DNA of 64,000 bases from an uncultured Dokdonella sp. (GCA_934526015.1 CAKSZY010000009.1:28651-92650), one strand, 5' to 3'; positions 28,187 through 38,580 are shown, counted from the first letter of the stretch. Numbers and translations: made by a program. Notes: generated by a model not told the origin, from the sequence alone.

Positions 28187-30643
28187 TCAATCGTCGCGCA
28201 GCGCCTCCATCGGCGCCATGCGCGCGGCGCGGCGCGCCGGCAGCCCGCACGCGAACAGGGCGATCAATGCCAGCAAGGCCGGCATCAGGGTGAACGTCGG
28301 CACGTCGCGCGGGCTCACGCCGAACAGTTGCGTCCCCGCCCACTGGCCGAGCAGCAAGGCCAGCAGCAGACCGAGCGCGAGGCCGATCGCGATGAGTGCG
28401 GCGCCATGCCCGAGCACCAGCGCGAAGATCCGGCCACGCCCGGCGCCCAGCGCCATGCGCACGCCGAACTCGCCGCGGCGCTGGCCGATGCTGAAGGCCA
28501 GCACCGCGTAGATGCCGGTCGCCGCCAGCAACAGGGCGAGCGCGGCGAAGCCGCCGATCAGGTTCATCGGCGCGCGCTGTCCCTGCAGGGTCAGGGCGAT
28601 GTAGTCGTCGAGCATCAGGAAGTGATGCAGCACCTGCTGCGGATCGATGCGCTGCAAGGACGCGCGCAAGGCCTCGACGGTGGCCGGCGAGCCGACTGCG
28701 GGACCGCGCAACACGAGCACGCCGGATGCATCGCTGGTGATGCGTTGCCGATACGGCCAGTACACGGTTTCCTTGTCGACCGTTTCGCCGAGGTTGCGGT
28801 GGCGGATCGTGCCGACGACGCCGACCACGGTGGCCCACTCGGCATCGGCCTCGAAGCGGATGCGTTGACCGAGCGCATTCCCGCCGGCGAAATGCCGCTT
28901 CGCCAGCAGTTCGTCCACGATCACGACCGGCTCGCGCCCGGCGGCGTCGCCGGCGCTGAACGTGCGGCCGGCGATCAGCGGAATGCGCAAGACCTCGAAG
29001 TAGTCCTCGTCGACCGTGCGCTGCAGGCCCCACGGCATGGATGCCGCATCCGTCGCGGCGCGTCCGTCGATGCGGTAGGCGCCCTGCGAATCGGTGCCGC
29101 CGAATGGCAACACGTTGGTCCAGCCCGCGCGCTCCACGCCGGCAATGGCGCGTGTTTCGCGCAGCACCTCCTCGTGGAAGCGCGCACGCGCGGCCTGGTC
29201 GGGATGGCGTCGTGCGTCGAGACTGATGCTGGCCGTGAGGACGCCGTCGGCGACGAAGCCCGGCGACTGATCGTGCAACTGGACGAAGCTGCGCAGGAAC
29301 AGGCCGGCGCCGATCAGCAAGGTGGTGGCGAGCGCCATCTGCACCACCACGAGGACGTTGCGGGCAGCGGCAGCGCTGCGACCGCCGCCGCCCGAACGGC
29401 CAGCGTCGCCGAGATGATCACCCGGGTTGCCGACGCGCAGCGAGAGCACCGGAACCAGCGCGGCGAGCAAGCCGGCGACCACGCTCGCAGCGAGCGCGAA
29501 TGCGGCCATCGACCCGTTCATCGACACGGGAAACTCGCTCAGCGCCTGCCCGAGCCCGATGTGCGGCAACACACGCAGCAGCCCCGCAGCGAGCACGAGG
29601 CCGGCCAGGCCGCCGCCGACCGCGATCGACAGGGTTTCGATCAGCACCTGCCGCGCCAGCCGGCCGCGATCGGCGCCGAGCGCATGGCGCACCGCGAGTT
29701 CCCTGCGCCGTCCGACCAGCCGGACCAGCAGCAGGTTGGCGACATTGGCCACCGCGATCAGCAACACGAGCACGACCGCCGCCTGCAGGATCAGCAGCAG
29801 CGGCCGGTTGGCGCCGACCTGGAGTTCGCGCCAGGACACCGCACGCCCCCGCACACTCCCCTCGCGCACGGCTTGCGCGTGGCCGGCGCTGCCCGCATCG
29901 GCCGACCTCGCCAGGCGATCCGCCGCGCGTGCATCGATCAGCGCCAGTTCCGCGTTGAGGGTCTCGAGGCTCGCACCTTCGCGCAGGCGACCGATGCTGC
30001 GCGACGAGGCCTGCCCACGTTCAGCGTCCGCGCGCTGTTGCGCAGTCAACGCATACGGCACCCAGACCTGCGTGTTGCGTCTCGGGAAAGCGAAACCTTC
30101 CGGCATCACCCCGAGCACACGCCGGTTCTCGCCGGAGAGTCGCAGTTCACGCCCGACGATGCCCGGGTCGGCATGGAAACGGTTGCGCCACAGGTCGTGG
30201 CCGAGCAGCACGACCTTGTCGTGACCGGGCACGGTTTCCGCGTCGCCGAACGCGCGACCCAGCGCCGGCTGCACGCCGAGCGTGGCGAACAGGGACGGCG
30301 AGGCGCGCAGGCCGATCACGCGCTCGGGTGCGGTGCCCTCTTCGGCGAGGTTGAGGCTGACGCCGGTGTAGATGGCCAGATCCTCGAGGCTCGGTGCCTG
30401 CCTGCGCTCCAGGTACTCCGGGATCGAGAGGTTCGCGCGATCCATGTTCACGGCCGGGCGGACGTTGTGCACGTCGACCAGGCGCTCGCCCTGCGGAAAC
30501 GCCAGCGGCGCGAGGAACAGGCCGTGCAGCACCGAGAAGACCGCCGTGTTGGCGCCGATGCCGACGGCCAGCAGGACCAGCGCGACGACCAGCGCGGCAG
30601 GCCGCGTGCGCAGGCTGCGCAGGGCATGGCGCAGATCAGTCAT
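28187..30643 (-). CDS. Duplicated FtsX/MacB-type ABC permease (4 of 6)
   Basis: 818 residues: MTDLRHALRSLRTRPAALVVALVLLAVGIGANTAVFSVLHGL starts the first unit, with IGVMPEGFAFP-like VLGVMPEGFAFP in the periplasmic domain and the block LLILQAAVVLVLLIAVANVANLLLVRLVGRRRELAVRHALGAD; the second unit starts VLVVVQMALATTLLIGAGLFLRSF and ends LALLLAATGIYAVLAFSIGQRRGEFGVRMALGAG and MAPMEALRDD. The start ATG lies 8 bp inside the end of permease 5 (ATGACTGA), with GGAGG upstream within that gene, so translation is probably coupled. It is the last gene of the first transporter operon. Confidence 0.92.
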   Translation of the reverse strand: MTDLRHALRSLRTRPAALVVALVLLAVGIGANTAVFSVLHGLFLAPLAFPQGERLVDVHNVRPAVNMDRANLSIPEYLERRQAPSLEDLAIYTGVSLNLAEEGTAPERVIGLRASPSLFATLGVQPALGRAFGDAETVPGHDKVVLLGHDLWRNRFHADPGIVGRELRLSGENRRVLGVMPEGFAFPRRNTQVWVPYALTAQQRADAERGQASSRSIGRLREGASLETLNAELALIDARAADRLARSADAGSAGHAQAVREGSVRGRAVSWRELQVGANRPLLLILQAAVVLVLLIAVANVANLLLVRLVGRRRELAVRHALGADRGRLARQVLIETLSIAVGGGLAGLVLAAGLLRVLPHIGLGQALSEFPVSMNGSMAAFALAASVVAGLLAALVPVLSLRVGNPGDHLGDAGRSGGGGRSAAAARNVLVVVQMALATTLLIGAGLFLRSFVQLHDQSPGFVADGVLTASISLDARRHPDQAARARFHEEVLRETRAIAGVERAGWTNVLPFGGTDSQGAYRIDGRAATDAASMPWGLQRTVDEDYFEVLRIPLIAGRTFSAGDAAGREPVVIVDELLAKRHFAGGNALGQRIRFEADAEWATVVGVVGTIRHRNLGETVDKETVYWPYRQRITSDASGVLVLRGPAVGSPATVEALRASLQRIDPQQVLHHFLMLDDYIALTLQGQRAPMNLIGGFAALALLLAATGIYAVLAFSIGQRRGEFGVRMALGAGRGRIFALVLGHGAALIAIGLALGLLLALLLGQWAGTQLFGVSPRDVPTFTLMPALLALIALFACGLPARRAARMAPMEALRDD

Positions 30644-33041
30644 CGCGCAGCGCCTCCATCGGCGCCACGCGTGCGGCGCGCACGGCCGGCATCGCGGCGG
30701 CGGCGAGTGCGGCGAAGCCCATCGCGGCGATGCCGGCGACGAAGGCCGCGACCGACATGCCGCCGGAACCGGCCTCGGCCATGTCGAGCACGCGCAGCAG
30801 GGCGAACACCGCGAGCGTGCCGAGGCCGACGCCGATCGCGCTGGTGACGAGGCTTTCGCGCAGCACGCCGAGGGCAAGACGAAGCGGACGCGCACCGACG
30901 GCGAGACGCAGGCCGTACTCGCCGACGCGCCGGCGCTGCTGCAGCGAGGCGACGGCGTATACGCCGAACACGGCGAGCACGAGGGCAAGCGCGGCGAAGG
31001 CGGCGACCACGCGCGCGAAGAAGGTCGCCGTGCGCAGCGGGTCGGCGAGATCCTCGGCCAGCGCATAGGCGCGCGTGATCGGCTGGCGCGGATCGAGTTC
31101 GTGCAGCAGGGCGGCCATCTGCGCGGTCACCGACGGGCCTGCTTCGGGCGTCGTGCGCACGAGGAAGCTCATCGCGTTGATCGGCTGCTGGGCGAACGGC
31201 ACCAGCACTTCCGGTTCCGGCGTCATGCGCAGGCCGGCGTTGCGGATGTCGGCGACGACGCCGATCACGCGACAGACCACGGGTTCTCCGCGGCCGACCG
31301 GCAGGCGCAGGCGCGCATCGAGTGGCGAGGCATCGCCGAACAGGCGCCGCGCAAGCGTCTGGTTGACGATCGCCACCGCTTCGCTGCCGCGGCGGTCGTC
31401 GGCACTGAAATCACGGCCGGCGACGAGCGGCGTGCCGAGCAGGGCGCGGTAATCGGCCGATACGCGCCGCAGGCCGGCCTGCGGTGCATCGGCACGTTCC
31501 ATGCCGACGACCTCGATGCCGATGCTCGCGCTGCCGATGCCCGACAACGGCGGTGCGCTGGTCAAGGCCGCCTCGCGCACGCCGGGCACGGCGCGCAGGC
31601 GTTCGAGCACGCGCTCGCCGAACGGAATCAGCGCTTCGCGGCCGACGCGGAAGAACTGCATGACCTCGACGCGTTCCGCGTGGAAACCCGGATCGACCGC
31701 CTGCAGGCGCCACAGCCCGCCGGCCAGGGTCAGTGCGGTGACCAGGCTGACCGTCGACAGCGCGGTGGCCAGTGCCGGCAGCAGGCGGCGCGAACCGCGG
31801 CGACCGACCAGGCCCTTGCCGCCGCGGCGGATCGCGTCGGCCGGTCCGCTGCGCAGTTCGAGCGCACCGGCGATGGCGGCGATGGCCGGCACGAGCGTCG
31901 CCAGGCCGATCGCGAACACGATCATGCGCACATCGACGACGATGCCGTCGACACGCGGGATGCTGTCCTGGGCGAATTCGCGCAGCACGCCGACCGCGAT
32001 CCCGGCGAGCACGCTGCCGAGCACGGCGCCGGCGGCGCTGACCAGGCCGAGCTCGAACAGCAGGCCGCGGCGCACGCGGGCACGGCTCGCGCCGATCGCC
32101 TGCAGCACGGCGAATTCGTGGTTGCGCGCCGCCTGGCGCGCATCGAACAGTATGGCGACGGTCGCCGCCGCGATCAGCAGGAGCAGCACGGCCAGCGCGA
32201 AGGCGCCCCACAGCGCCGCACGCGCATCGCCGACGATTCCGTCGAGCAGCGGACGCGCAGTGGCCGTCCAGTCGCCCTCCGCGCCGATGCCTTCGGCGCG
32301 CAGCGCGGCAAAACGCTGGGCCAGCGCCGCGTCGGCCGCGGCCCGTGAAGTGCCCGAGTCGAGGCGGCCGAGCATGAACAACATGCGTCGCTGCGAGCGC
32401 CAGGCCGGATCCTGCGGCAACTGGCCCGACGCCAGCGGCCGCCACAGGCCGGTTTCGCCAGCGAAGGCCTCGATCGCCGCCGGCATCACGCCGACGATCT
32501 CGACCGCATCCTCGTCGACCAGTTCGAGCATGCGGCCGACGACGGACGGATCGCCGGCGAAGTGCCGCCGCCACTCCGTCTCCGACAGCACGGCCACCGC
32601 GCGACCTTCGCGCATGTCATCCGCATCGAGGGCGCGACCGAGCAGCGGTTCGAGCCCGAGCACGCCGAAGTAGCCGCCACTGACCACATGCGTGGTGATC
32701 TCGCGTGCATGGGTGCCGTCGAACAGCGTGCTGCCGCTCCACCAGTAGTGGCCGAGCGCGGCGAAGCCCGGCGTGCCGGCTTCGAGGCGCTCGGCCTCGG
32801 CCAGGGTGAGCTGCGCATCGACGACGCCCTGCCCCGGATTCTGCGCGCGCACGAGGACGAGACGCTCGCCGTGCGGGAACGGCAGGCCGCGCAACAGCAC
32901 GCCGTCGACGGTCGACACCATCGCCACGCTGAAGCCGATGCCGAGGGTGAGCATGATGATCGCTGCGGAAGCGAAACCCGGCGTGCGCGCAAGGCGACGC
33001 AGGGCGTGCTGCAGATCGGCGAGCCAGGCGTTCACCTGCAT
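30636..33041 (-). CDS. Duplicated FtsX/MacB-type ABC permease (5 of 6)
   Basis: 801 residues from the ATG at 33041. The ribosome site GGGAGG touches that ATG directly, while a GTG two codons later (33035) has the ideal 6-nt spacing, so the real product may start VNAWLADLQ. It has the double FtsX/MacB design: first helix FASAAIIMLTLGIGFSVAMVSTV, block ALWGAFALAVLLLLIAAATVAILFDARQAARNHEFAVLQAIGAS, second unit from LPALATALSTVSLVTALTLAGGLW, final block AFAALALVLAVFGVYAVASLQQRRRVGEYGLRLAVGARP and APMEALRDD. It is the most divergent of the six (no ANVANL motif), sits 18 bp after permease 6, and overlaps permease 4 by 8 bp. Confidence 0.9.
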   Translation of the reverse strand: MQVNAWLADLQHALRRLARTPGFASAAIIMLTLGIGFSVAMVSTVDGVLLRGLPFPHGERLVLVRAQNPGQGVVDAQLTLAEAERLEAGTPGFAALGHYWWSGSTLFDGTHAREITTHVVSGGYFGVLGLEPLLGRALDADDMREGRAVAVLSETEWRRHFAGDPSVVGRMLELVDEDAVEIVGVMPAAIEAFAGETGLWRPLASGQLPQDPAWRSQRRMLFMLGRLDSGTSRAAADAALAQRFAALRAEGIGAEGDWTATARPLLDGIVGDARAALWGAFALAVLLLLIAAATVAILFDARQAARNHEFAVLQAIGASRARVRRGLLFELGLVSAAGAVLGSVLAGIAVGVLREFAQDSIPRVDGIVVDVRMIVFAIGLATLVPAIAAIAGALELRSGPADAIRRGGKGLVGRRGSRRLLPALATALSTVSLVTALTLAGGLWRLQAVDPGFHAERVEVMQFFRVGREALIPFGERVLERLRAVPGVREAALTSAPPLSGIGSASIGIEVVGMERADAPQAGLRRVSADYRALLGTPLVAGRDFSADDRRGSEAVAIVNQTLARRLFGDASPLDARLRLPVGRGEPVVCRVIGVVADIRNAGLRMTPEPEVLVPFAQQPINAMSFLVRTTPEAGPSVTAQMAALLHELDPRQPITRAYALAEDLADPLRTATFFARVVAAFAALALVLAVFGVYAVASLQQRRRVGEYGLRLAVGARPLRLALGVLRESLVTSAIGVGLGTLAVFALLRVLDMAEAGSGGMSVAAFVAGIAAMGFAALAAAAMPAVRAARVAPMEALRDD

Positions 33042-33059
33042 CCTCCCGTTTGCGTCGCT

Positions 33060-35579
33060 TCACTCATCGCGCAGCGCCGCGGCGGGATCCATGTGGCGCA
33101 CGCGCAGCGCCGGCATCGCCGTCGCGGCGGCGCCGACCGCGACCAGCGCGACCACGGCGAGCAGCAGGGTCAGCGGATCGCCGCCGTGCACGCCGAACAG
33201 GAGCGACTGTGCGAGACGCCCGCAGGCGACGGCGAGACCGATGCCGAGCAGCACGCCGACCGCACCGAGGCGCCCGACCTGGGCGAGCAGCATGCGCACG
33301 AGGCGCAACGGTGCAGCACCGAGTGCGAGGCGCAGGCCGAGTTCGCGCCGGCGCCGGCTCAACGTGTAGCTGACCACGCCGAACAGTCCGAGTGCCGCCA
33401 GCGCGGTCGCCAGCACGGCGAAGGCGGCGGCGAGCGCGCCGACGAAGCGCTCGACGGCGAGATTGCGCGTGATCGTCTGCGGCAGGGTGCGCAGGTCGTG
33501 GACCGGCAATTGCGGATCGAGCGCGGCCACCGCCGCGCGCATCGCCGGCAGCAGCGCAGCGGGGTCGCCGCGCGTGCGCAGGTACCAGCTGCCGTCGCTG
33601 ATCCGCTTCTCCTGCCGGCGCGGCACGTAGACCTGGGCCGGCTCGTCGGCACGCACGCCACTGACCTTGCTGTCGGCGACGATGCCGACGATCTCGATGT
33701 CGAGCGGGCCGTCGTCGGAAAACGAGATGCGGCGGCCGAGCACGTCGCCCTCGAGGCCGAACCGGCGGGCGAAGCCGCGGCTGACGACCGCCACGCGCGA
33801 AGCGCCCGCCGCATCGGCCTCGTTGAACGCACGCCCGGCCAGCAGCGGAACGCCGAGGGTGGCGAAATAGCCTTCGTCGACGGCGTTGTAGAGCGGCGAT
33901 TCGCCGTCGGGTTGGGAGGCGACGCCTTCCACGCGCACGCTGCTCTGCCAGATGTCGTTGCTGAACAGCGGCACCCGCGAGAACGATCCCGCCTCCACGC
34001 CGGGCAGGGTCGCCAGCCGGCGGCCGAGTTCATCGAGCAGCTGGTTCGTCTGCGCGGTCGTGTAGCCGCTGCGACCCGGAAAGATCGACAGGCCGGCGAT
34101 CGACTCGGCGCGCACGCCGAGCGACTCGTGCTCGAGGTGGTACAGGCTTTGCGCGAACAGGCCGGCCATGGCCAGCGTCGCCATCGACAGCGCCGTCTGC
34201 AGGATGACGAGGCCGCCGCGCAGGCGCACCGCGCCGCGCGAGGAGGTGGCCTGCGTGCTGTCGCCACGCAGGGCCGGTGCCGGCGACAGCGAGGCGGCGT
34301 TGAATGCGGGCAGCGCGCCGGACAACAGCAGCGCCGCCAGCGTCAGCACGGCGGCGAAGGCGAACGTCGCCGGCCGCAGCGCCAATGCGCCGGCGAACAT
34401 CTCGCCACTCGGCAACACGGCGACCAGCGCGCGCATCGCCAGATCGGCGACCGGGACGGCAAGCAGCAGGCCGCCGAGCGCGAGTACCAGCGATTCGGCA
34501 AGGAGCTGGCGGGCGATGCGCGCGCGGCTGGCGCCGATCGACACGCGCAAGGCCAGTTCCGAAGCACGTCCGATGCCGCGTGCAACCAGCAGGTTGGCGA
34601 GGTTGAGGCAGGTGATCAGCAGCACCAGGCCGGCCGCGGCCTGCAACAGCAGCAACGGCGTGCGCATCTCGCGCGCGCTGTTGCTCTGCCCGCGCGCGCC
34701 CGCTTCGAGGGCAATGCGTCCGCCGAGGAAGCCGGCCTTGGTGGCATCGTCGAGCCCCTGCTGCAGCGGCAGTTCGACATCGCGCAACAACGCGGCGTAA
34801 GTGAGGTTGAGGGCATCGCGCGCCTGCGCCGGCGCGATCCCCGGCGCGAGCCTACCGAACAGGTAGACCCACCAGCTGCGGCGATTGTCCTCGTCCTTCG
34901 GCATGCCGGGCTGCAACAGCCAGCGCAGGCTGATCGGCACGAACACCTGCGGGGCAACGCCGAAGGTCGTGCCGGCGAATCCCTGCGGGGCGACGCCGAC
35001 GATGCGCAGCGACTCGCCGTTGACGCGCAGGTCGCGGTCGAGCACGCCCGGATCGCCGCCGAGCGCGTTGTGCCAGTAATCCCAGGCGAGCACGGCGACG
35101 CGGCCGGCGCCGGGCGCGGCATCGTCCTGCGCCTGCAGCAGGCGACCGAGCGCGGGGCGCAGTCCGAGCACGTCGAAGTAATTGCCGGAGACCAGCATGC
35201 CGCTGCCGCTGATCGTGTTCTCGCCGAGGGCGATGTTGGTCGGGAAGGCGCGGTGCGCGGCCAGCCCCGTGAACGTCTCCGAATCCGCGGCGGCGCGCTG
35301 CAGGTCGCGGGCCATCGGGTAGCTGAAGATCGCCTCGCGCGCGCCGGCCCGGTTGGTCGAGGTCGATCCGTTCTTCGGACCCGAGGCAACGAGGTTGACG
35401 AGCTGCTGCGGTGCGGAGGCCGGCAACGGCTTCAGCACGGCCTGGTGGAACAGCGAATGGATCGCCATGTTCAGCCCGAGGCCGATGCCGAGGCCGGTGA
35501 TGGCGAGCACGGAGAAGAGGCGCTGCCGGGACAGCACGCGCAGGGCGTGACGGATGTCGTGGAACCATGCGGCGAACAT
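33060..35579 (-). CDS. Duplicated FtsX/MacB-type ABC permease (6 of 6)
   Basis: 839 residues, the longest of the six. N-terminal unit MFAAWFHDIRHALRVLSRQRLFSVLAITGLGIGLGLNMAI, periplasmic domain with VGVAPQGFAGTTFG, FtsX block LLLLQAAAGLVLLITCLNLANLLVARGIGRASELALRVSIGAS; second unit from LVILQTALSMATLAMAGLFAQSL to VLATALAALGLFGVVSYTLSRRRRELGLRLALGAAPLRLV and DPAAALRDE. ATG at 35579 with GGGAGG 8 nt upstream; an in-frame extension to 35621 overlaps the ATPase and is not needed. It lies 38 bp downstream of the ATPase gene and 18 bp upstream of permease 5. Confidence 0.92.
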   Translation of the reverse strand: MFAAWFHDIRHALRVLSRQRLFSVLAITGLGIGLGLNMAIHSLFHQAVLKPLPASAPQQLVNLVASGPKNGSTSTNRAGAREAIFSYPMARDLQRAAADSETFTGLAAHRAFPTNIALGENTISGSGMLVSGNYFDVLGLRPALGRLLQAQDDAAPGAGRVAVLAWDYWHNALGGDPGVLDRDLRVNGESLRIVGVAPQGFAGTTFGVAPQVFVPISLRWLLQPGMPKDEDNRRSWWVYLFGRLAPGIAPAQARDALNLTYAALLRDVELPLQQGLDDATKAGFLGGRIALEAGARGQSNSAREMRTPLLLLQAAAGLVLLITCLNLANLLVARGIGRASELALRVSIGASRARIARQLLAESLVLALGGLLLAVPVADLAMRALVAVLPSGEMFAGALALRPATFAFAAVLTLAALLLSGALPAFNAASLSPAPALRGDSTQATSSRGAVRLRGGLVILQTALSMATLAMAGLFAQSLYHLEHESLGVRAESIAGLSIFPGRSGYTTAQTNQLLDELGRRLATLPGVEAGSFSRVPLFSNDIWQSSVRVEGVASQPDGESPLYNAVDEGYFATLGVPLLAGRAFNEADAAGASRVAVVSRGFARRFGLEGDVLGRRISFSDDGPLDIEIVGIVADSKVSGVRADEPAQVYVPRRQEKRISDGSWYLRTRGDPAALLPAMRAAVAALDPQLPVHDLRTLPQTITRNLAVERFVGALAAAFAVLATALAALGLFGVVSYTLSRRRRELGLRLALGAAPLRLVRMLLAQVGRLGAVGVLLGIGLAVACGRLAQSLLFGVHGGDPLTLLLAVVALVAVGAAATAMPALRVRHMDPAAALRDE

Positions 35580-35617
35580 CGGCAGGCCTCCCGGAAACCG
35601 CAGACGATGACGGCGGA

Positions 35618-36367
<750 letters not shown>

Positions 36368-36415
36368 GGGTTGTTGTCCTGGGGGCGCGATTCGCCGGAT
36401 TGAAAATCAGAAGCT

Positions 36416-36516
36416 TGAAACACGGAGCACACGGAGCACACGGAGGGAAAAGCAAGTTTGGACTTTTCTCGTTCTGCTTCGGCTTTCTCCGTGTGCTCCG
36501 TGTGCTCCGTGTTTCA
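36416..36516. repeat. 30-bp perfect inverted repeat with 9-bp internal tandem repeats
   Basis: The left arm 36416-36445 begins TGAAACACGGAGCACACGG and the right arm 36487-36516 is its exact complement; the loop is 41 nt. Each arm holds three tandem copies of CACGGAG spaced by CA (9-bp period). It lies between the adaptor and ATPase genes of one operon and has lower GC than its surroundings. As RNA it would form a 30-bp stem and could end or attenuate transcription or protect the upstream message. It has no T run of terminator type on the coding side. Confidence 0.9.
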
Positions 36517-36573
36517 GTCATTTCACGCTTTCGGCCTTTTGCTCGTGTTTCGGTCTTTGCCGTGTTCAGGGCA

Positions 36574-37824
36574 TTACTTGAGTCGGATGCGGTCGTGCTG
36601 GTCGTGGGCACTGGTGTCGGACAGCACGACGCGGTCGCCGACGGCGAGGCCCTGGCGGATTTCGACGAGGTTGACCGAACTGCGGCCGAGGCGCACCGGC
36701 ACGCGTTCGGCGACGCCGTCGGCATCGACCTTGAACAGGCGCACTTCGGTTTCCGGCTGGCCGAACGCGGGACGCCCGACGTAGAGCACGTCGGCGAGGC
36801 GTTCGATCTCGACGGTGCCGTCGACGGACAGGTCGGGACGCGCGCCGCCCGGCAGTTCGCCGACCAGTTCGACGTCGACCTGGACGCTGCCGTTCTGCAC
36901 CGCGGGGTCGATGCGCAGCACCTTGCCGGCGACGATGCCGTTGCGCGTGTCGATGCGCGCGGGCTGGCCGATGACGATGTCCTTGGCCTGGGTTTCGGCG
37001 ATGCGCAGCTCGGCCATCAGCTCGCCGGGCCGCGCCACGCGGGCGAGGTTGCTGCCGGCGGCGACCTGCTGACCCTCCTCGACCGGCACGCTCTGCAGGA
37101 TGCCGGCGATGCCGGCGCGCACGTTGAGCGCATCGGCCTGGCGCCTGCGCAGTTCGCGCGTGCTGGCGAGCTGGTCGAGGCGCGCCTGCTCGGCGGCGAG
37201 CTGGGCGCGGATGTTGCGCTCGAACTCGGCGACCCGCTGTTCCTCGATGCCGACGCGGAACTTGAGCTGTTCGAGGATGACGAGGCTCTTGCGGTACTGC
37301 ACGGCGGGAATGATGCCCTTCTCGGCGAGGGTCTTCTCCGACTCGGCCTGCATGCGCGCGGTCTCGAAGTCGGTGCGCGCCTGGGCCAGGCCCGACTGCT
37401 GGTCGAGCAGGCGCGAGCGCAGGTCGGTGCGGCGCGCGGCGAGGTCCGACTGCGCCGCGGTCAGCGCCGCGTTGGCGGCGAGCAGCTGGTCGTCGACCTC
37501 GGGATTGCTGAGCTCGAGGATGACCGTGTCCGCCGCAACCTGCGCGCCGGGCTTGACCCGCACGCGCTCGACGCGCGCGGCGGTCTCGGCGGCGATCCAG
37601 CGGATCTCCTTCGGCACCAGGCTGCCGGGCCCGCGCACCTCGCGCAGCAGTTCGCCGCGCTTGACCGTATCGACCAGCACGCTCGCACGTTCGACCGCCG
37701 GCAGGGCGGGCCCGAGCATGGCCAGGCCGATGCCGGCGGCGAGGACGAGGGAGCCGGCCACGCCGGCCAGGAGCAGTTGGCGGCGACGCTTGCGCTGTTT
37801 GAGTTCAGGGCGGGCAATGTCCAT
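36574..37824 (-). CDS. HlyD/MacA-type periplasmic adaptor (membrane fusion) protein
   Basis: 416 residues: a cytoplasmic basic start (KQRKRRRQ), one membrane helix (LLLAGVAGSLVLAAGIGLAML), a lipoyl/barrel-sandwich half motif (AARVERVRVKPGAQVAADTVILEL), a long coiled-coil hairpin (~110-240), the second lipoyl half (AGILQSVPVEEGQQVAAGSNLARV) and beta-barrel domains. It would bridge the inner-membrane permeases to an outer-membrane channel, which is not encoded here. A putative sigma-54 promoter at 37836-37851 places the transcription start at the ATG itself, and no Shine-Dalgarno is seen, so the message may be leaderless. It is the first gene of the first transporter operon. Confidence 0.92.
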   Translation of the reverse strand: MDIARPELKQRKRRRQLLLAGVAGSLVLAAGIGLAMLGPALPAVERASVLVDTVKRGELLREVRGPGSLVPKEIRWIAAETAARVERVRVKPGAQVAADTVILELSNPEVDDQLLAANAALTAAQSDLAARRTDLRSRLLDQQSGLAQARTDFETARMQAESEKTLAEKGIIPAVQYRKSLVILEQLKFRVGIEEQRVAEFERNIRAQLAAEQARLDQLASTRELRRRQADALNVRAGIAGILQSVPVEEGQQVAAGSNLARVARPGELMAELRIAETQAKDIVIGQPARIDTRNGIVAGKVLRIDPAVQNGSVQVDVELVGELPGGARPDLSVDGTVEIERLADVLYVGRPAFGQPETEVRLFKVDADGVAERVPVRLGRSSVNLVEIRQGLAVGDRVVLSDTSAHDQHDRIRLK

Positions 37825-38142
37825 GCGGGTGCTTCAGCACAGCCCGTGCCAAGTCCGTCGGACATGCACAACACCATGATCCGCCGGGGATTTTGCCGAA
37901 TTCCCGCAGGCCGCACGCGGTTCCGGTGTCCGCTGCCGAACGGAGTTCGGGCGAAAGCGTTCAGTGCTGCTGGCCTCCGGGCGTACCATCCTGCGTGCTT
38001 GTTTGGGCGATCCGGGATACCGGACCGAAGAACCGGTAGCCCGCCCGCATGCGCCAAGGGCTACCCGGCACGGAGGCCGTGCAGGCAAGCCGCGCAGGAT
38101 GCGCACTCCGCAACATCGACCAACACTTTCCGGGGAGAATCC
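37825..38142. other. Divergent intergenic region between adaptor and small membrane protein genes
   Basis: No gene is seen in these 318 bp. The left end holds the putative sigma-54 promoter of the adaptor. Just upstream of that promoter is a short palindrome, GTCCG-T-CGGAC (37853-37863), a possible activator site. The right end holds the GGGGAG ribosome site of the gene at 38143. Confidence 0.6.
37836..37851 (-). promoter_or_regulatory. Putative sigma-54 promoter of the adaptor/permease operon
   Basis: Read on the minus strand: TGGCACGGGCTGTGCT. The -24 element TGGCACG is a full consensus match, the GG-N10-GC spacing is exact, and the -12 element is GTGC where TTGC is usual. Counting 12 nt from the GC places the start point at 37823-37826, on the A of the adaptor's ATG (37824). 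The activator could be the NtrC-type regulator of the same island. Confidence 0.65.
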
Positions 38143-38553
38143 ATGACTGCCATCCTTTACATCATCATCGCGATCGCCATCGGCATCGCCGTCGGTGCCG
38201 GCATCCTCATGCTGGCGGCTCGCGTCGCTGCCGGCTTCATGCCGAGATTTCCGATCTCGGTCGCCGTCGTCATCGTCCAGTTCATAGCCGCCCTGATCGT
38301 CAGCTGGCTTCTGAACATGGCGCTCGGCACCGGCACGCTCACCTCGCTGGTGTCGTTGGTCGTCCTCTTTCTGGTCTACACGGCGATCACCAACCTGCTG
38401 CTGAAGCGGCCCGATGGCAACCAGCTGGGTTTCGGCAAGGCCAGCCTCGTCACCCTGATCCAGCTGCTCATCCAGATCGTGCTCGGCGTCATCCTGGCGT
38501 TCGTGTTCGGTGCGGCGGTGGTCGGCCTGTTCGCCGGTGCGGCGGCTGGCTGA
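38143..38553 (+). CDS. Small four-helix membrane protein, unknown function
   Basis: 136 residues, nearly all hydrophobic: MTAILYIIIAIAIGIAVGAGILML, FPISVAVVIVQFIAALIVSWLLNMA, LTSLVSLVVLFLVYTAITNLLL and VTLIQLLIQIVLGVILAFVFGAAVVGLFAGA form four likely membrane helices, with short polar loops (KRPDGNQLGFGKA). No known family is recognised. ATG at 38143 has a strong GGGGAG ribosome site 6 nt upstream, and a clear intrinsic terminator follows 28 bp after the stop, so it is a complete single-gene unit transcribed away from the transporter island. Confidence 0.85.
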   Translation: MTAILYIIIAIAIGIAVGAGILMLAARVAAGFMPRFPISVAVVIVQFIAALIVSWLLNMALGTGTLTSLVSLVVLFLVYTAITNLLLKRPDGNQLGFGKASLVTLIQLLIQIVLGVILAFVFGAAVVGLFAGAAAG

Positions 38554-38580
38554 GCCATTCGTTCCGTTTCTCCACATGCC

